Assembly: GCA_023404955.1 (NCBI GenBank)
Contig: JAEXZY010000100.1
Coordinates: 1-42,421 of the forward strand
Source of the DNA: Actinomycetes bacterium
Lineage (GTDB): Bacteria > Actinomycetota > Actinomycetes > Mycobacteriales > Mycobacteriaceae
Length of the DNA: 42,421 bases
Direction of reading: 5' to 3'
The notes beneath the pieces are model-generated. The model searched no databases. It worked only from the letters and a program-made list of their open reading frames with translations, and was not told where the DNA came from. The position numbers were made by a program, and so were the translations under genes. Positions 1 to 8,486 of this stretch are shown piece after piece. Every line of letters starts with the position of its first letter. The stretch's first letter is position 1.

Positions 1-73
1 GGGGCGCGGAGTGGTGTATATGCGACCGGGCGACGCCGCGCGCCCGGGGGACGGCGGCCCGCCGCGGAGGCCG

Positions 74-79
74 TATCCT
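74..79 (+). promoter_or_regulatory. Putative -10 hexamer, leaderless start
   Basis: TATCCT lies 8 nt before the GTG at 88 and no Shine-Dalgarno sequence is visible in between. This geometry fits the leaderless transcripts common in mycobacteria. No convincing -35 element was seen. Bases 1-73 hold no gene I can support. Confidence 0.35.
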
Positions 80-87
80 CGTACCTC

Positions 88-441
88 GTGATGATCGCCG
101 CAGCATTGTGCCTGGGCGTCGCGCTTGTCACCGCGGCGCTGGGTGTCTGGTCGTTGACGCGACCCGCCCCATCGGGTGACTTCGTTCGGCAGGTCCTGCG
201 TGGGGTCGCCCCCATTCAGCTGGCCGCGGCAGTGATGCTCGCCGCGGGTGCGGCCGTCGCGTTCTCCGCACCGTCGTCGACGGCGGCTGTGGTACTCACC
301 GTCTGCGTCATCGGCGCGGCGGCGACGGTGGCCGCGGGCTGCTGGCAGAGCGCCAAGATCGTCGCCCGTGCGAATGCGCGGCAGAGCGCCGACGCCGGAT
401 GTGCCGGCTCGTGCGCGGCCTGCACGCTTTCCTGCCGGTGA
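88..441 (+). CDS. Small three-pass membrane protein, Rv0039c-like
   Basis: A 117-residue protein of unknown function. Hydrophobic segments are at about residues 4-22, 42-60 and 66-84, so it should sit in the cytoplasmic membrane. The C-terminal tail carries four cysteines in the last 14 residues (C-x3-C-x2-C-x4-C), which could bind metal or form disulfides; that is inference. Size, topology and position beside a YqgE gene match M. tuberculosis Rv0039c, which is uncharacterised. The GTG start is chosen for its leaderless-type -10; an ATG follows immediately as the second codon. The gene converges on yqgE with only 2 nt between the stop codons. Confidence 0.7.
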   Translation: MMIAAALCLGVALVTAALGVWSLTRPAPSGDFVRQVLRGVAPIQLAAAVMLAAGAAVAFSAPSSTAAVVLTVCVIGAAATVAAGCWQSAKIVARANARQSADAGCAGSCAACTLSCR

Positions 442-443
442 CG

Positions 444-1049
444 TCAGTTGCGGCTGAGATCGATCGGGTGGGTCGCGAGAAGCGGTAGCGGCATCGGCTG
501 ACGGCGCAGTACCCGGCCCCACAGATCGGAACGCGGCTCGGCGAGAACATCGGAGGGCAGCGCCGACAGGACGATCCAATCGTCGCGCTCGATCTCCCCC
601 TCGAGTTGGCCGATGGTCCAGCCCGAATAGCCGGCGAAGATCCGGACACCTTCGACCATTGGGGCCACCGCATCAGGGTCTGCGTCCAGATCGACCATCG
701 CGATACGGCCCTGGATGTGCCGCAGCCCGGGTGCCCCGGTGACATCGACACCCACGCGCAGCGTGGCCAGGCACAGCGCGGCGTCGCGCTTGACCGGACC
801 GCCGACGAACATCGTCTTCGGCTTGGTGGACAGCTTCACCCACTGTGGCAGCACGTTGTAGACGGCGGTCTCGCTGGGCCGGTTCAGCACCACCCCGAGC
901 GTGCCCCCGTCGTTGTGCTCGACGATGTATATGACGCTGCGCCGGAACGTCGGCTCCAGCAGATCGGTGTTCGCCAGGAGCAACGTGCCCGCGCGCACCC
1001 GGTGCGCCGCAGGGGCGACGAAATCCTCCGGGTCCTCTGGCTGCGCCAC
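444..1049 (-). CDS. YqgE/AlgH family protein (DUF179)
   Basis: A 201-residue protein of the widespread YqgE/AlgH family, whose biochemical role is not settled. Family hallmarks seen are the early LLLANTDLLEPTFRRSVIYI segment, then GTLGVVLNRPSE, FVGGPVKRDAALCL, and the late FAGYSGWTIGQLEGEI block. Length is typical. The GTG start at 1049 has CAGAAT (1061-1056) six bases upstream and no Shine-Dalgarno, so a leaderless mRNA is likely. Corresponds to M. tuberculosis Rv0038. It is flanked by two rightward genes, the same arrangement as the Rv0039c-Rv0036c block. The family call is firm; the function is unknown. Confidence 0.92.
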   Translation of the reverse strand: MAQPEDPEDFVAPAAHRVRAGTLLLANTDLLEPTFRRSVIYIVEHNDGGTLGVVLNRPSETAVYNVLPQWVKLSTKPKTMFVGGPVKRDAALCLATLRVGVDVTGAPGLRHIQGRIAMVDLDADPDAVAPMVEGVRIFAGYSGWTIGQLEGEIERDDWIVLSALPSDVLAEPRSDLWGRVLRRQPMPLPLLATHPIDLSRN

Positions 1050-1172
1050 CGGACCATTCTGTCATCACCGCCCTCGCGCGGAGGCGAACAAGCCGACGGC
1101 GGCACGATATTTGTACTGTGGTGTCCGGTCGCCCCCTGCCGACCTTCGACGCGCCACCCACTCTGCTAGGAC

Positions 1173-2477
1173 GTGACCTCCGTGCCCGACGATCGCGCAT
1201 CCCGCGCAGCGTGGCGTTCGGTGTTGGCCTCCGCCAGGTCACTGTCCGAGTTCCGACGCCTGCTGGAATTGCGGGCCGTCAGCCAGTTCGGTGACGGCCT
1301 GTTCCAGGCCGGGTTGGCCGGCGGGTTGATCTTCAATCCAGAACGCGCGGCGGGTCCGTGGCAGATCGCGGCGTCGTTCGCCGTGCTGTTCCTGCCCTAT
1401 TCCGTGCTGGGACCGTTCCTCGGCGCGCTGCTCGACCGCTGGGACCGGCGAGTGGTCCTGATCGGGGCCAACGCCGGCCGGCTCGCCCTGGTCATCGGGG
1501 TCGGGGTCCTGCTGGCCGCCGGGGTCAGCGATCTGCCGATCCTGTTGGGCGCGTTGTTCGTCAACGGTCTCACCCGGTTCGTGTCGTCCGGTCTGTCGGC
1601 CGCCCTGCCCCATGTGGTGCCCCGCGATCAGGTGGTCGCCATGAACTCGATCGCGACAGCGACCGGGGGCGCGGCGGCGTTCTTCGGCGCGAACTTCATG
1701 CTGTTGCCCCGCTGGTTGTTCGGGGCGAGCGACTCCGGCGCTTCGGTGATCATCTTCCTGGTGGCGCTACCGGTGGCGGTGGCGCTGTGGCTCTCGGTCC
1801 GCTTCTCGCCGCGGATGCTCGGTCCTGACGACAGTGCGCGCGCCGTGCACGGATCCGTGGCCTACGCGGTGGCCACCGGGTGGGTGCACGGCGCACGCAC
1901 CGTCCTCGCGGTGCCGACCGTCACCGCAACGTTGGCCGGGCTGTCAGCACACAGGATGGCCTTCGGCCTCAACACCCTGCTGGTGCTCGTCCTGGTCCGC
2001 CACAGTGACTCCGCGTCCGTCGCCGGCCTCGGTACCGCTGTGCTGTTCCTCGCCGCCGCGGGAACCGGCAGTTTCCTCGCGAACATCGTCACGCCGACGC
2101 TGGTGCGCCGGTGGGGCCGCTACGCGACTCCGATCTGGGCGCTGTCGTTCGCTGCTGCAGTGCAGCTGTGCGGCGCGAGTTTGCGACTTCCTGTGATGAT
2201 CGCCTGCGGCTTCCTGCTGGGCGGGGCCGGTCAGGTGGTCAAGCTGTGCGCGGACACCGCGATGCAGATCGACGTCGACGACGCGCTGCGCGGTCACGTC
2301 TTCACCGTGCAGGACGCGCTGTTCTGGATGGCCTTCGTCCTCGCGATCACCGCGGCGGCGTTCGTGATGCCGGCCGACGGGCACGCCCCGGCAGTCGCGG
2401 TCGCCGGCACCGTGCTCTACCTGCTGGGGTTGGCTGTGTACGCAACAGTGGCCCGGCGCTCGCGCCCGGCGGGCTAG
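1173..2477 (+). CDS. MFS transporter, Rv0037c-like
   Basis: A 434-residue integral membrane protein with about 12 hydrophobic segments spread over its length. It has an MFS-type signature after TM2 (GALLDRWDRRVVLIGANAGR, a variant of the G-x3-D-R-x-G-R-R loop motif). It is presumed to be a proton-driven exporter in the cytoplasmic membrane; the substrate cannot be read from sequence. It matches the position and type of M. tuberculosis Rv0037c. The GTG start at 1173 gives a hydrophilic N-terminus of about 25 residues before the first conserved block (EFRRLLELRAVSQFGDGLF). The next gene begins 10 nt after the stop, so the two are probably cotranscribed. Confidence 0.88.
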   Translation: MTSVPDDRASRAAWRSVLASARSLSEFRRLLELRAVSQFGDGLFQAGLAGGLIFNPERAAGPWQIAASFAVLFLPYSVLGPFLGALLDRWDRRVVLIGANAGRLALVIGVGVLLAAGVSDLPILLGALFVNGLTRFVSSGLSAALPHVVPRDQVVAMNSIATATGGAAAFFGANFMLLPRWLFGASDSGASVIIFLVALPVAVALWLSVRFSPRMLGPDDSARAVHGSVAYAVATGWVHGARTVLAVPTVTATLAGLSAHRMAFGLNTLLVLVLVRHSDSASVAGLGTAVLFLAAAGTGSFLANIVTPTLVRRWGRYATPIWALSFAAAVQLCGASLRLPVMIACGFLLGGAGQVVKLCADTAMQIDVDDALRGHVFTVQDALFWMAFVLAITAAAFVMPADGHAPAVAVAGTVLYLLGLAVYATVARRSRPAG

Positions 2478-2487
2478 GGTTGCCGGC

Positions 2488-3267
2488 ATGGCCGGAGCCG
2501 CCCCGATCGTCGCTGACCTGCGGGCCGAGAGCGACGACTTGGATGCGCTGGTCGCCGACTTGCCGGCGGAACGCTGGGCCGCTGACACACCGGCCGCCGG
2601 GTGGACGATCGCGCACCAGATCGCGCACCTGCTGTGGACCGACCGCACGTCCCTGATCGCCGTCACCGACGACGCGGCGTTCGCGACCGAGGTGGTGCCC
2701 GCCGCGGCACAGAATCCCACCGGTTTCGTCGACGCCGCCGCCGAGGAGTTGGCCGCGACCCCGCCCGACGCACTGCTCGCGCAGTGGCGGACCACCCGCG
2801 CCGCCCTGCACGACGCGCTGCTGGCGGTCGAGGATGGTCGCAAACTGCCCTGGTTCGGGCCGCCGATGAGTGCGGCATCCATGGCCACCGCCCGGCTGAT
2901 GGAGACGTGGGCGCACGGTCTCGATGTCGCCGACGCGCTCGGGGTGACGCGCACACCGACGACGCGGTTGCTGTCGATCGCCCACATCGGGGTCAGGACA
3001 CGCGACTTCGCCTACGCTGTGCACGGTCTGACGCCGCCCGCCGAACCGTTCCACGTGAAACTTCGCGCGCCCGACGGCAGCGAATGGACCTGGGGGCCCG
3101 ACGACGCGGCCCAGCGGGTGGAGGGGTCTGCCGAACATTTCTGCATGCTCGTGACACAACGCCGCCCGCGCTCCGCGCTCGATGTCGTCGCCACCGGCCC
3201 GGATGCCGAACAGTGGCTGACGATCGCGCAGGCCTTCGCCGGCCCGCCGGGAACCGGCCGCGGCTGA
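2488..3267 (+). CDS. TIGR03084-type DinB/MDMPI-fold metal-binding protein
   Basis: A 259-residue protein of the mycothiol-dependent maleylpyruvate isomerase/DinB-like four-helix family (Rv0036c type). Likely metal ligands are in IAHQIAHLLW (His43/His47) and in the hallmark ETWAHGLDVADALG at residues 139-152 (His143). Members may act as mycothiol S-transferases, but the substrate is unknown here. The ATG at 2488 is 10 nt past the MFS stop. The stop TGA (3265-3267) directly abuts the stop of the convergent gene. An internal sequence at 3048-3061 resembles parS (listed separately). Confidence 0.85.
   Translation: MAGAAPIVADLRAESDDLDALVADLPAERWAADTPAAGWTIAHQIAHLLWTDRTSLIAVTDDAAFATEVVPAAAQNPTGFVDAAAEELAATPPDALLAQWRTTRAALHDALLAVEDGRKLPWFGPPMSAASMATARLMETWAHGLDVADALGVTRTPTTRLLSIAHIGVRTRDFAYAVHGLTPPAEPFHVKLRAPDGSEWTWGPDDAAQRVEGSAEHFCMLVTQRRPRSALDVVATGPDAEQWLTIAQAFAGPPGTGRG
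3048..3061 (+). promoter_or_regulatory. parS-like site inside coding sequence
   Basis: GTTCCACGTGAAAC differs at one position (C for T) from the 14-bp parS core GTTTCACGTGAAAC found twice near parA/rsmG. It encodes ordinary residues (F-H-V-K) in the DinB-fold gene. A one-mismatch copy is unlikely by chance in 42 kb (my rough estimate under equal base use is below 1%). Binding by ParB is inference. Confidence 0.45.
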
Positions 3268-3762
3268 TCAGAGCGGGGTGGCGCTGTCGGCTGCGCCGTC
3301 CCCGTCGGCGTCGCCCAGGCGCACGTCCCAGCGACCGTCACCGTCGGTGTCGACCCACGCCGTACCGGATCCGAACGCCCGGTCGGCAAGCCCGTCGCCA
3401 TCGGTGTCGACGAGACGCTCACCGTCGTGTCCGTCACCATCCAGGTCCACCGTCTCGGCGCCTGCCGGATGCTCCACGCCGTCGAGCCCGAGCCAGCGCA
3501 GCGCCGCCCCACGATCCAGGTGCACCGCCCACGTACCGGTGCCGTCATCGCTGACGTCGACGGCCCCCGCCTCCCCGACCCCGAGCACGCCGCGCTCGGC
3601 GAGCCCGTCGGCATCGAGATCGGCCAGCGCATCGTCGACCAGGCCGTCGTGGTCCAGATCGAGCATCACCGCGTCCAGCACGCCGTCACTGTCGATGTCG
3701 GTCATCGGATCGGCGCTCCACATGGTGGCGCCACCGTCGGGGTCGGCCAAGCAGTACTCCAT
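3268..3762 (-). CDS. Asp-rich protein with DxDxDG calcium-binding-like repeats, Rv3906c-like
   Basis: A 164-residue acidic protein made largely of Asp/Gly repeats. Copies include TDIDSDGVLD, LDLDHDGLVD, ADLDADGLAE, VDLDGDGHDG, VDTDGDGLAD, VDTDGDGRWD and GDADGDGAAD. These match EF-hand-like or thrombospondin-type calcium loops, so it probably binds Ca2+. No signal peptide or membrane segment is seen. The ATG at 3762 is the first good start after the pcnA stop, 17 nt upstream, so it is likely cotranscribed with pcnA as in M. tuberculosis (Rv3907c-Rv3906c). Reading frame extends further upstream inside pcnA, but that part is out-of-frame pcnA sequence. Function unknown. Confidence 0.8.
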   Translation of the reverse strand: MEYCLADPDGGATMWSADPMTDIDSDGVLDAVMLDLDHDGLVDDALADLDADGLAERGVLGVGEAGAVDVSDDGTGTWAVHLDRGAALRWLGLDGVEHPAGAETVDLDGDGHDGERLVDTDGDGLADRAFGSGTAWVDTDGDGRWDVRLGDADGDGAADSATPL

Positions 3763-3779
3763 GACTGTCAGACGCGCGG

Positions 3780-5234
3780 CTATCCCTTCTCGTTCCACCA
3801 CCTGAGCAATTCCTCGACCGCCTCGTCGTGGCTGAGCGGGCCGCGATCCAGGCGCACCTCTTTGAGGTGGTTCCACGCCTGCCCGACGGCCGGGCCGGGC
3901 GGGATGCCCAGGATCTGCATGATCTCGTTGCCGTCGATGTCGGGCCGGACCCGCGCCAGGTCCTCCTTGGCCGCCAGCTCGGCGATGCGGTGCTCGAGGT
4001 CGTCGTAGTTGGCCTGCAGCCGGGCCGCGCGACGCTTGTTGCGCGTCGTGCAGTCCGCCCGCACCAGCTTGTGCAACCGGCTCAACAGAGGGCCGGCATC
4101 GGTCACGTAGCGGCGGACCGCCGAATCGGTCCACCGGCCTTCCCCGTAGCCGTGGAATCGCAGGTGCAGGTACACCAGCTGCGACACGTCGTCGACCATC
4201 TGCTTGGAGTACTTGAGAGCACGCATCCGCTTGCGGGTCATCTTGGCGCCCACCACCTCGTGATGATGGAAGCTCACCCCGCCGTCGGCCTCGTGCCGCC
4301 GCGTCGCAGGCTTGCCGATGTCATGCAGCAGTGCCGCCCAGCGCAGCACCAGATCCGGGCCATCCGTTTCGAGATCGATGGCCTGCCGCAGCACGGTCAG
4401 CGAATGCTGGTACACGTCCTTGTGCTGGTGGTGCTCGTCGATGGCCATGCGCATCGCCCCGACCTCCGGCAGCACGATCTCGCCAAGCCCCGTCTGCACC
4501 ATCAGATCCACCCCGGCCACCGGGTCGGCGCCGAGCAGCATCTTGTCGAGTTCGGCCGCCACTCGCTCGACGCTGATCCGGGACAACTGCGGCGCCATCT
4601 CGATCAGCGCCTGCCGCACCCGTGGCGCCACGGTGAAACCCAGCTGGGCGGCGAACCGCGCCGCCCGCAGCATGCGCAGCGGATCGTCGGTGAAACTCAC
4701 CTCGGGTTCGGCCGGGGTGTCCAGCGTGCGGGCCTGCAGCGCGGACAGCCCATCGAGCGGATCCAGGAACTCCCCCAGCCCACCCGGCAGGTCGGGATCG
4801 AGACGCACCGCCATGGCATTGACGGTGAAGTCGCGGCGCACCAGATCGTCGGCCAGGTTGTCCCCGAACCGCACCTCGGGGTGACGCGTGACGTGGTCGT
4901 AGGAGTCGGCGCGAAACGTGGTGATCTCCAGCCGGTCGCCGTTCTTGCCGACACCGAGGGTGCCGAACTCGATGCCGGTGTCCCACAGCGCGTCGGCCCA
5001 GCCGGCCAGCAGAGCCTTCATCTGCTCCGGCCGGGCGTCGGTGGTGAAGTCCAGATCGGTGCCGAGCCGGCCGAGCAAGGCATCGCGCACACTGCCGCCC
5101 ACCAGATACACGGAATGCCCCGCACCGGTGAACAGACGGCCGAGCGCCTGCAGCACCGTGCTGTGCCGCCCCAGTGACATCTGCGCGGCGGCCAGCAGTT
5201 CGGCGACATCTTGTCCGGACGAGGGCTCAGGCAC
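3780..5234 (-). CDS. pcnA: CCA tRNA nucleotidyltransferase
   Basis: A 484-residue enzyme that adds or repairs the 3'-terminal CCA of tRNAs using CTP and ATP (Rv3907c type). The class II nucleotidyltransferase head has LVGGSVRDALLG (residues 44-55) followed by the metal-binding DLD (Asp60, Asp62). Next come the RRDFTVNAMA motif (133-142) and the DDPLRMLRAARFAAQLGF motif (183-200). A C-terminal HD domain has ALLHDIGKPATR (His304-Asp305) and FHHHEVVGAKM. Length is normal for actinobacteria. The GTG start at 5234 has TAGGCT 8 nt upstream and no ribosome site, suggesting leaderless translation from a promoter region shared with divergent mutT4. Confidence 0.96.
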   Translation of the reverse strand: MPEPSSGQDVAELLAAAQMSLGRHSTVLQALGRLFTGAGHSVYLVGGSVRDALLGRLGTDLDFTTDARPEQMKALLAGWADALWDTGIEFGTLGVGKNGDRLEITTFRADSYDHVTRHPEVRFGDNLADDLVRRDFTVNAMAVRLDPDLPGGLGEFLDPLDGLSALQARTLDTPAEPEVSFTDDPLRMLRAARFAAQLGFTVAPRVRQALIEMAPQLSRISVERVAAELDKMLLGADPVAGVDLMVQTGLGEIVLPEVGAMRMAIDEHHQHKDVYQHSLTVLRQAIDLETDGPDLVLRWAALLHDIGKPATRRHEADGGVSFHHHEVVGAKMTRKRMRALKYSKQMVDDVSQLVYLHLRFHGYGEGRWTDSAVRRYVTDAGPLLSRLHKLVRADCTTRNKRRAARLQANYDDLEHRIAELAAKEDLARVRPDIDGNEIMQILGIPPGPAVGQAWNHLKEVRLDRGPLSHDEAVEELLRWWNEKG

Positions 5235-5242
5235 GTCCGATG

Positions 5243-5312
5243 AGCCTACTGGTCACAGGCATGTCACCGACCGGCGAGTGCGGCGTGGCCGGTAGTTCAT
5301 GGCAGCTACTAT
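5243..5312. promoter_or_regulatory. Divergent pcnA / mutT4 leaderless promoter pair
   Basis: The 85 bp between the two GTG starts contains TAGGCT on the minus strand (5248-5243), 8 nt from the pcnA GTG. It also contains TACTAT on the plus strand (5307-5312), 7 nt from the mutT4 GTG. Both spacings place +1 at or next to the start codon. Clear -35 elements were not identified. Confidence 0.45.
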
Positions 5313-5319
5313 CGCTTGG

Positions 5320-6105
5320 GTGTCGGACGGCGAGCAGCCAAAACCTCGACGTCGCCGCGGGCGGCGTCGCGGCCGACGCGCGGCAGGACCGCCTCAAGCG
5401 GGCACCGAGCAGTCGGCCGGCGCCCGGACGAAGACTCCCGCCGATAGCCCCGCGAAGGGTGACTCAGCAACTCCCAAACCGCAGCGCACCGGCCCGCGCC
5501 GGCCGACCGAACGCCTGCGCACCGTGCACGAGACCTCGGCGGGTGGTCTGGTCATCGACGGGCTGGATGGACCCAAGGAAACCCAGGTCGCGGCCCTGAT
5601 CGGCCGGATCGACCGCCGCGGCCGCATGCTGTGGTCCCTACCCAAGGGGCACATCGAACGGGGTGAGACCGCCGAGCAGACGGCGATCCGCGAGGTCGCC
5701 GAGGAGACCGGCATCCAGGGCAGCGTGCTGGCTGCTCTCGGGAGCATCGACTACTGGTTCGTCACCGAGGGCCGCCGCGTGCACAAGACCGTGCACCACT
5801 ACCTGATGCGCTTCGCCGGGGGCGAGCTGTCCGACGAGGACGTCGAGGTCACCGAAGTCGCGTGGGTGCCGCTGCGAGAGCTGCCGAAGCGCCTCGCCTA
5901 CGCCGACGAGCGCCGGCTGGCCGAGGTCGCCGACGAGCTCATCGACAAGCTGCACACCGACGGTCCCGCGGCGCTGCCTCCACTGCCCCGCACCACCCCG
6001 CGGCGCCGGGGACAGACGCACTCGCGCACCCGCAACCACCGGACTGATCCGACGCCGCAACCCCAACCGGGCCGACGGGCGAACGGCTACGGTCAGGGTC
6101 CGTGA
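5320..6105 (+). CDS. mutT4: NUDIX hydrolase MutT4-like
   Basis: A 261-residue NUDIX hydrolase matching Rv3908 (MutT4). Family members hydrolyse nucleoside diphosphates linked to another moiety, and MutT-type members sanitise oxidised nucleotides; the substrate here is not proven. The complete Nudix box GHIERGETAEQTAIREVAEE lies at residues 110-129, continuing with TGI. The N-terminus is an Arg/Lys-rich tail and the C-terminus a Pro/Arg-rich tail, both presumably disordered. An ATG exists 21 nt upstream (5299). The GTG at 5320 is preferred because it gives the conserved MSDGEQ-type N-terminus and sits 7 nt after TACTAT. The stop overlaps the next start (GTGA). Confidence 0.9.
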   Translation: MSDGEQPKPRRRRGRRRGRRAAGPPQAGTEQSAGARTKTPADSPAKGDSATPKPQRTGPRRPTERLRTVHETSAGGLVIDGLDGPKETQVAALIGRIDRRGRMLWSLPKGHIERGETAEQTAIREVAEETGIQGSVLAALGSIDYWFVTEGRRVHKTVHHYLMRFAGGELSDEDVEVTEVAWVPLRELPKRLAYADERRLAEVADELIDKLHTDGPAALPPLPRTTPRRRGQTHSRTRNHRTDPTPQPQPGRRANGYGQGP

Positions 6106-8486
6106 CCGGCCTGCCCGCGCGCCTGCTCGCCGCAGTCGTCGCGCTCATGGCTGCCGTGCTGCCGATCGTCGCCCCGGCCGTTGCGGACGCCCAGCCGTCC
6201 ACGCAGCCGTCCCCCCTGCCGTTCCTCACCGTCCAGATCGACGGCATCACACCGGATGTGGTGACCACCACCAGCGACCCGATGGTCACCGTCACCGGCA
6301 CCATCCGCAACGTCGGCGACCGTGCGGTGCGCGATGTGGTGGTGCGCCTCGAACGTGCCGACCCGGTGACCTCGTCGACCGCGCTACGCACTGATCTCGC
6401 CGGCAACGTCGATCAGTTCCAGCCGGTCGCCGACTTCATCACGATCGCGCCGGAGATGGCCCGTGGCCAGAATGTCCCGTTCCGGCTCTCCTATCCCCTG
6501 CGCTCAGCGGATCATCCGTCGTTCGACGTCACCGAACCGGGCGTCTACCCGGTGATGGTCAACGTCAACGGCACACCCGACTACGGTGCGCCCGCTCGCC
6601 TCGACGACTCGCGCTTCCTCCTGCCCGTGCTGGGCGTTCCACCCGACCAGCAGGATGATGCGGCCACCGACACGGTGACCTCCGCGGTCCCCCCTGACAC
6701 CACCCGGCCCGTCGGCCTGACGATGTTGTGGCCGTTGGCCGACCGGCCCCGGCTCGCGGCGGGCGCACCGGGCGGAACCACTCCGGTCCGGCTCATCGAC
6801 GACGACCTCGCCGTGTCGCTCGCGCCGGGCGGTCGGTTGGACAGCCTGCTCGCGGCCGCGGATTTCGCGACCAGCCCGCAGGTCGACCCGGGAGGCGAGG
6901 TCACCGGCGCGCTCTGCCTTGCCGTCGACCCAGATCTGCTGGTCACGGTCAACGCGATGACCACCGGCTACGTCGTCAACGACGCCGCGGACGCGGGGCC
7001 GCGCACCACACCGACACACCCGGGCGCCGGGCAGCAGGCGGCGGTCGGCTGGCTCGCCCGGCTCAAGGCGCTGGCGCAGCGCATGTGCGTGACGGCGACG
7101 CCCTACGCGCAGGCCGACCTCGACGCCCTGCACCGCGTCGGCGATCCGACACTGGCGGCGGCGGCCACGGGCGGCGCCGCCGACGTGGTCGATCAGATCC
7201 TCGGGGTGGTCTCCACCCGTGGCGCCACCCTCGTGGGTGACGGTCCTCTCACCACCGCGGCTGTCGACCTGCTGTCGGTGCAGGGGCCGACCGTGGCGCT
7301 CGCGGCGGCGAACCTCACCGGACCCGACGAGGCCGAGGGCGGCCAGCCCCAGACCGCCGACACGGCGCCGGTGCGCTACACCCCGAACGTGGTGACCGCG
7401 CCCTTCGATCCCGCCCTCGGCGCTGCGCTGGCCGGTATGGGCACCACACCGGAATCTCCGTCGTATCTCGCTCCGTCTCTGAGCATCTCGGTGAAACAGG
7501 ACACCGCGATCGCACGCCGGCAGGACGCCCTCGGCGCGCTGCTGTGGCGCGGCCTCGATCCCGACGCCGCCCCGCGGGGGCAGCTGATCATGCCGCCGCT
7601 GATGTGGAACGCCACCGCCGACGACGCGCAGGCCGTGCTCACCACCGTCGCCACCACGATCCGGTCGGGACTGGCGGTGCCGCGTCCGCTGCGGGCGGTC
7701 CTCGACGAAGCCGCCACCGTCCACGGCAGCGCGCCACCCCCCGGCGACGGCATCGGCAATCCACGCGGGCGTATCGATGACGGCGTGGTGTCCGGAATCG
7801 CGGCGACCACCAACCGGCTACGAGGACTCACCGACGCACTGACCACCGACGAGCGCACCGGACTGACAGGACCGCAGTACACCGCGCCGCTGCGCGAGGA
7901 CATGCTGCGGGCGCTCAGTCAGTCCGTGCCGCCGGACGCCCGCAACGGGCTCGCCCAGCAACGGCTCACCACCGTCGGCGGCACCGTCGAGGACCTGTTC
8001 AAAGCGGTCACGATCGTCAACCCGGGCGGCTCCTACACGTTGGCGACCGAACGCAGCCCGCTGCCGCTGGCCCTGCGCAACGACCTGCCGGTCCCGATCC
8101 GGGTGCGGCTGCAGATCGATGCCCCGCCCGGCATGACGGTGACCGATCCCGGGGAGATCGTGCTGCCGCCCGGCTTCCTGCCGCTGAAGGTGCCCATCGA
8201 GGTCCACTTCACGCAGCGGGTGGCGGTCGACGTGTCACTGCGCACTGTCGACGGCCTCTCGCTCGGCGAGCCCGTACGCCTGTCGGTGCATTCCAACGCA
8301 TACGGCAAGGTGCTGTTCTTCATCACGTTGACCGGCGGTGCGGTGCTGGTGCTGCTGGTCGGGCGCCGACTGTGGCACCGGTTCAGAGGGCAACCCGACC
8401 GCGCCGATCTCGAGGCGGACCCGCACCGCCCCGATCCGATCGAGGTGGCGCTGGCCTACTCCGACGACGACCGGAGACGCCGGTGA
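6102..8486 (+). CDS. Large secreted, membrane-anchored protein (DUF6049, Rv3909-like)
   Basis: A 794-residue envelope protein of unknown function. It has an N-terminal signal peptide (hydrophobic core about residues 6-28, ending ADAQPS), a long extracytoplasmic region, one C-terminal transmembrane helix at about 737-754, and a short Arg/Asp-rich cytoplasmic tail. Early residues resemble an Ig-like/CARDB repeat (TVTGTIRNVGDRAVRDVVVR). The GTG start overlaps the mutT4 TGA by 4 nt, and its own TGA overlaps the murJ GTG by 4 nt. This places it in a translationally coupled unit with the lipid II flippase, so a role in cell-wall assembly is a reasonable inference. It is conserved at this spot in mycobacteria. 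Confidence 0.85.
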   Translation: MTGLPARLLAAVVALMAAVLPIVAPAVADAQPSTQPSPLPFLTVQIDGITPDVVTTTSDPMVTVTGTIRNVGDRAVRDVVVRLERADPVTSSTALRTDLAGNVDQFQPVADFITIAPEMARGQNVPFRLSYPLRSADHPSFDVTEPGVYPVMVNVNGTPDYGAPARLDDSRFLLPVLGVPPDQQDDAATDTVTSAVPPDTTRPVGLTMLWPLADRPRLAAGAPGGTTPVRLIDDDLAVSLAPGGRLDSLLAAADFATSPQVDPGGEVTGALCLAVDPDLLVTVNAMTTGYVVNDAADAGPRTTPTHPGAGQQAAVGWLARLKALAQRMCVTATPYAQADLDALHRVGDPTLAAAATGGAADVVDQILGVVSTRGATLVGDGPLTTAAVDLLSVQGPTVALAAANLTGPDEAEGGQPQTADTAPVRYTPNVVTAPFDPALGAALAGMGTTPESPSYLAPSLSISVKQDTAIARRQDALGALLWRGLDPDAAPRGQLIMPPLMWNATADDAQAVLTTVATTIRSGLAVPRPLRAVLDEAATVHGSAPPPGDGIGNPRGRIDDGVVSGIAATTNRLRGLTDALTTDERTGLTGPQYTAPLREDMLRALSQSVPPDARNGLAQQRLTTVGGTVEDLFKAVTIVNPGGSYTLATERSPLPLALRNDLPVPIRVRLQIDAPPGMTVTDPGEIVLPPGFLPLKVPIEVHFTQRVAVDVSLRTVDGLSLGEPVRLSVHSNAYGKVLFFITLTGGAVLVLLVGRRLWHRFRGQPDRADLEADPHRPDPIEVALAYSDDDRRRR

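Noticed and set aside
3763..4134. Upstream extension of the Asp-rich protein to 288 residues
   Set aside because: The added part lies inside pcnA in another frame and is Arg/Pro/Gly-rich; the ATG at 3762 just after the pcnA stop is the sensible start.
3828..5177. 449-codon open frame antisense to pcnA
   Set aside because: High-GC sequence gives long open antisense frames; the product is His/Gln/Arg-rich with no recognisable motif, while pcnA on the other strand has full family motifs.
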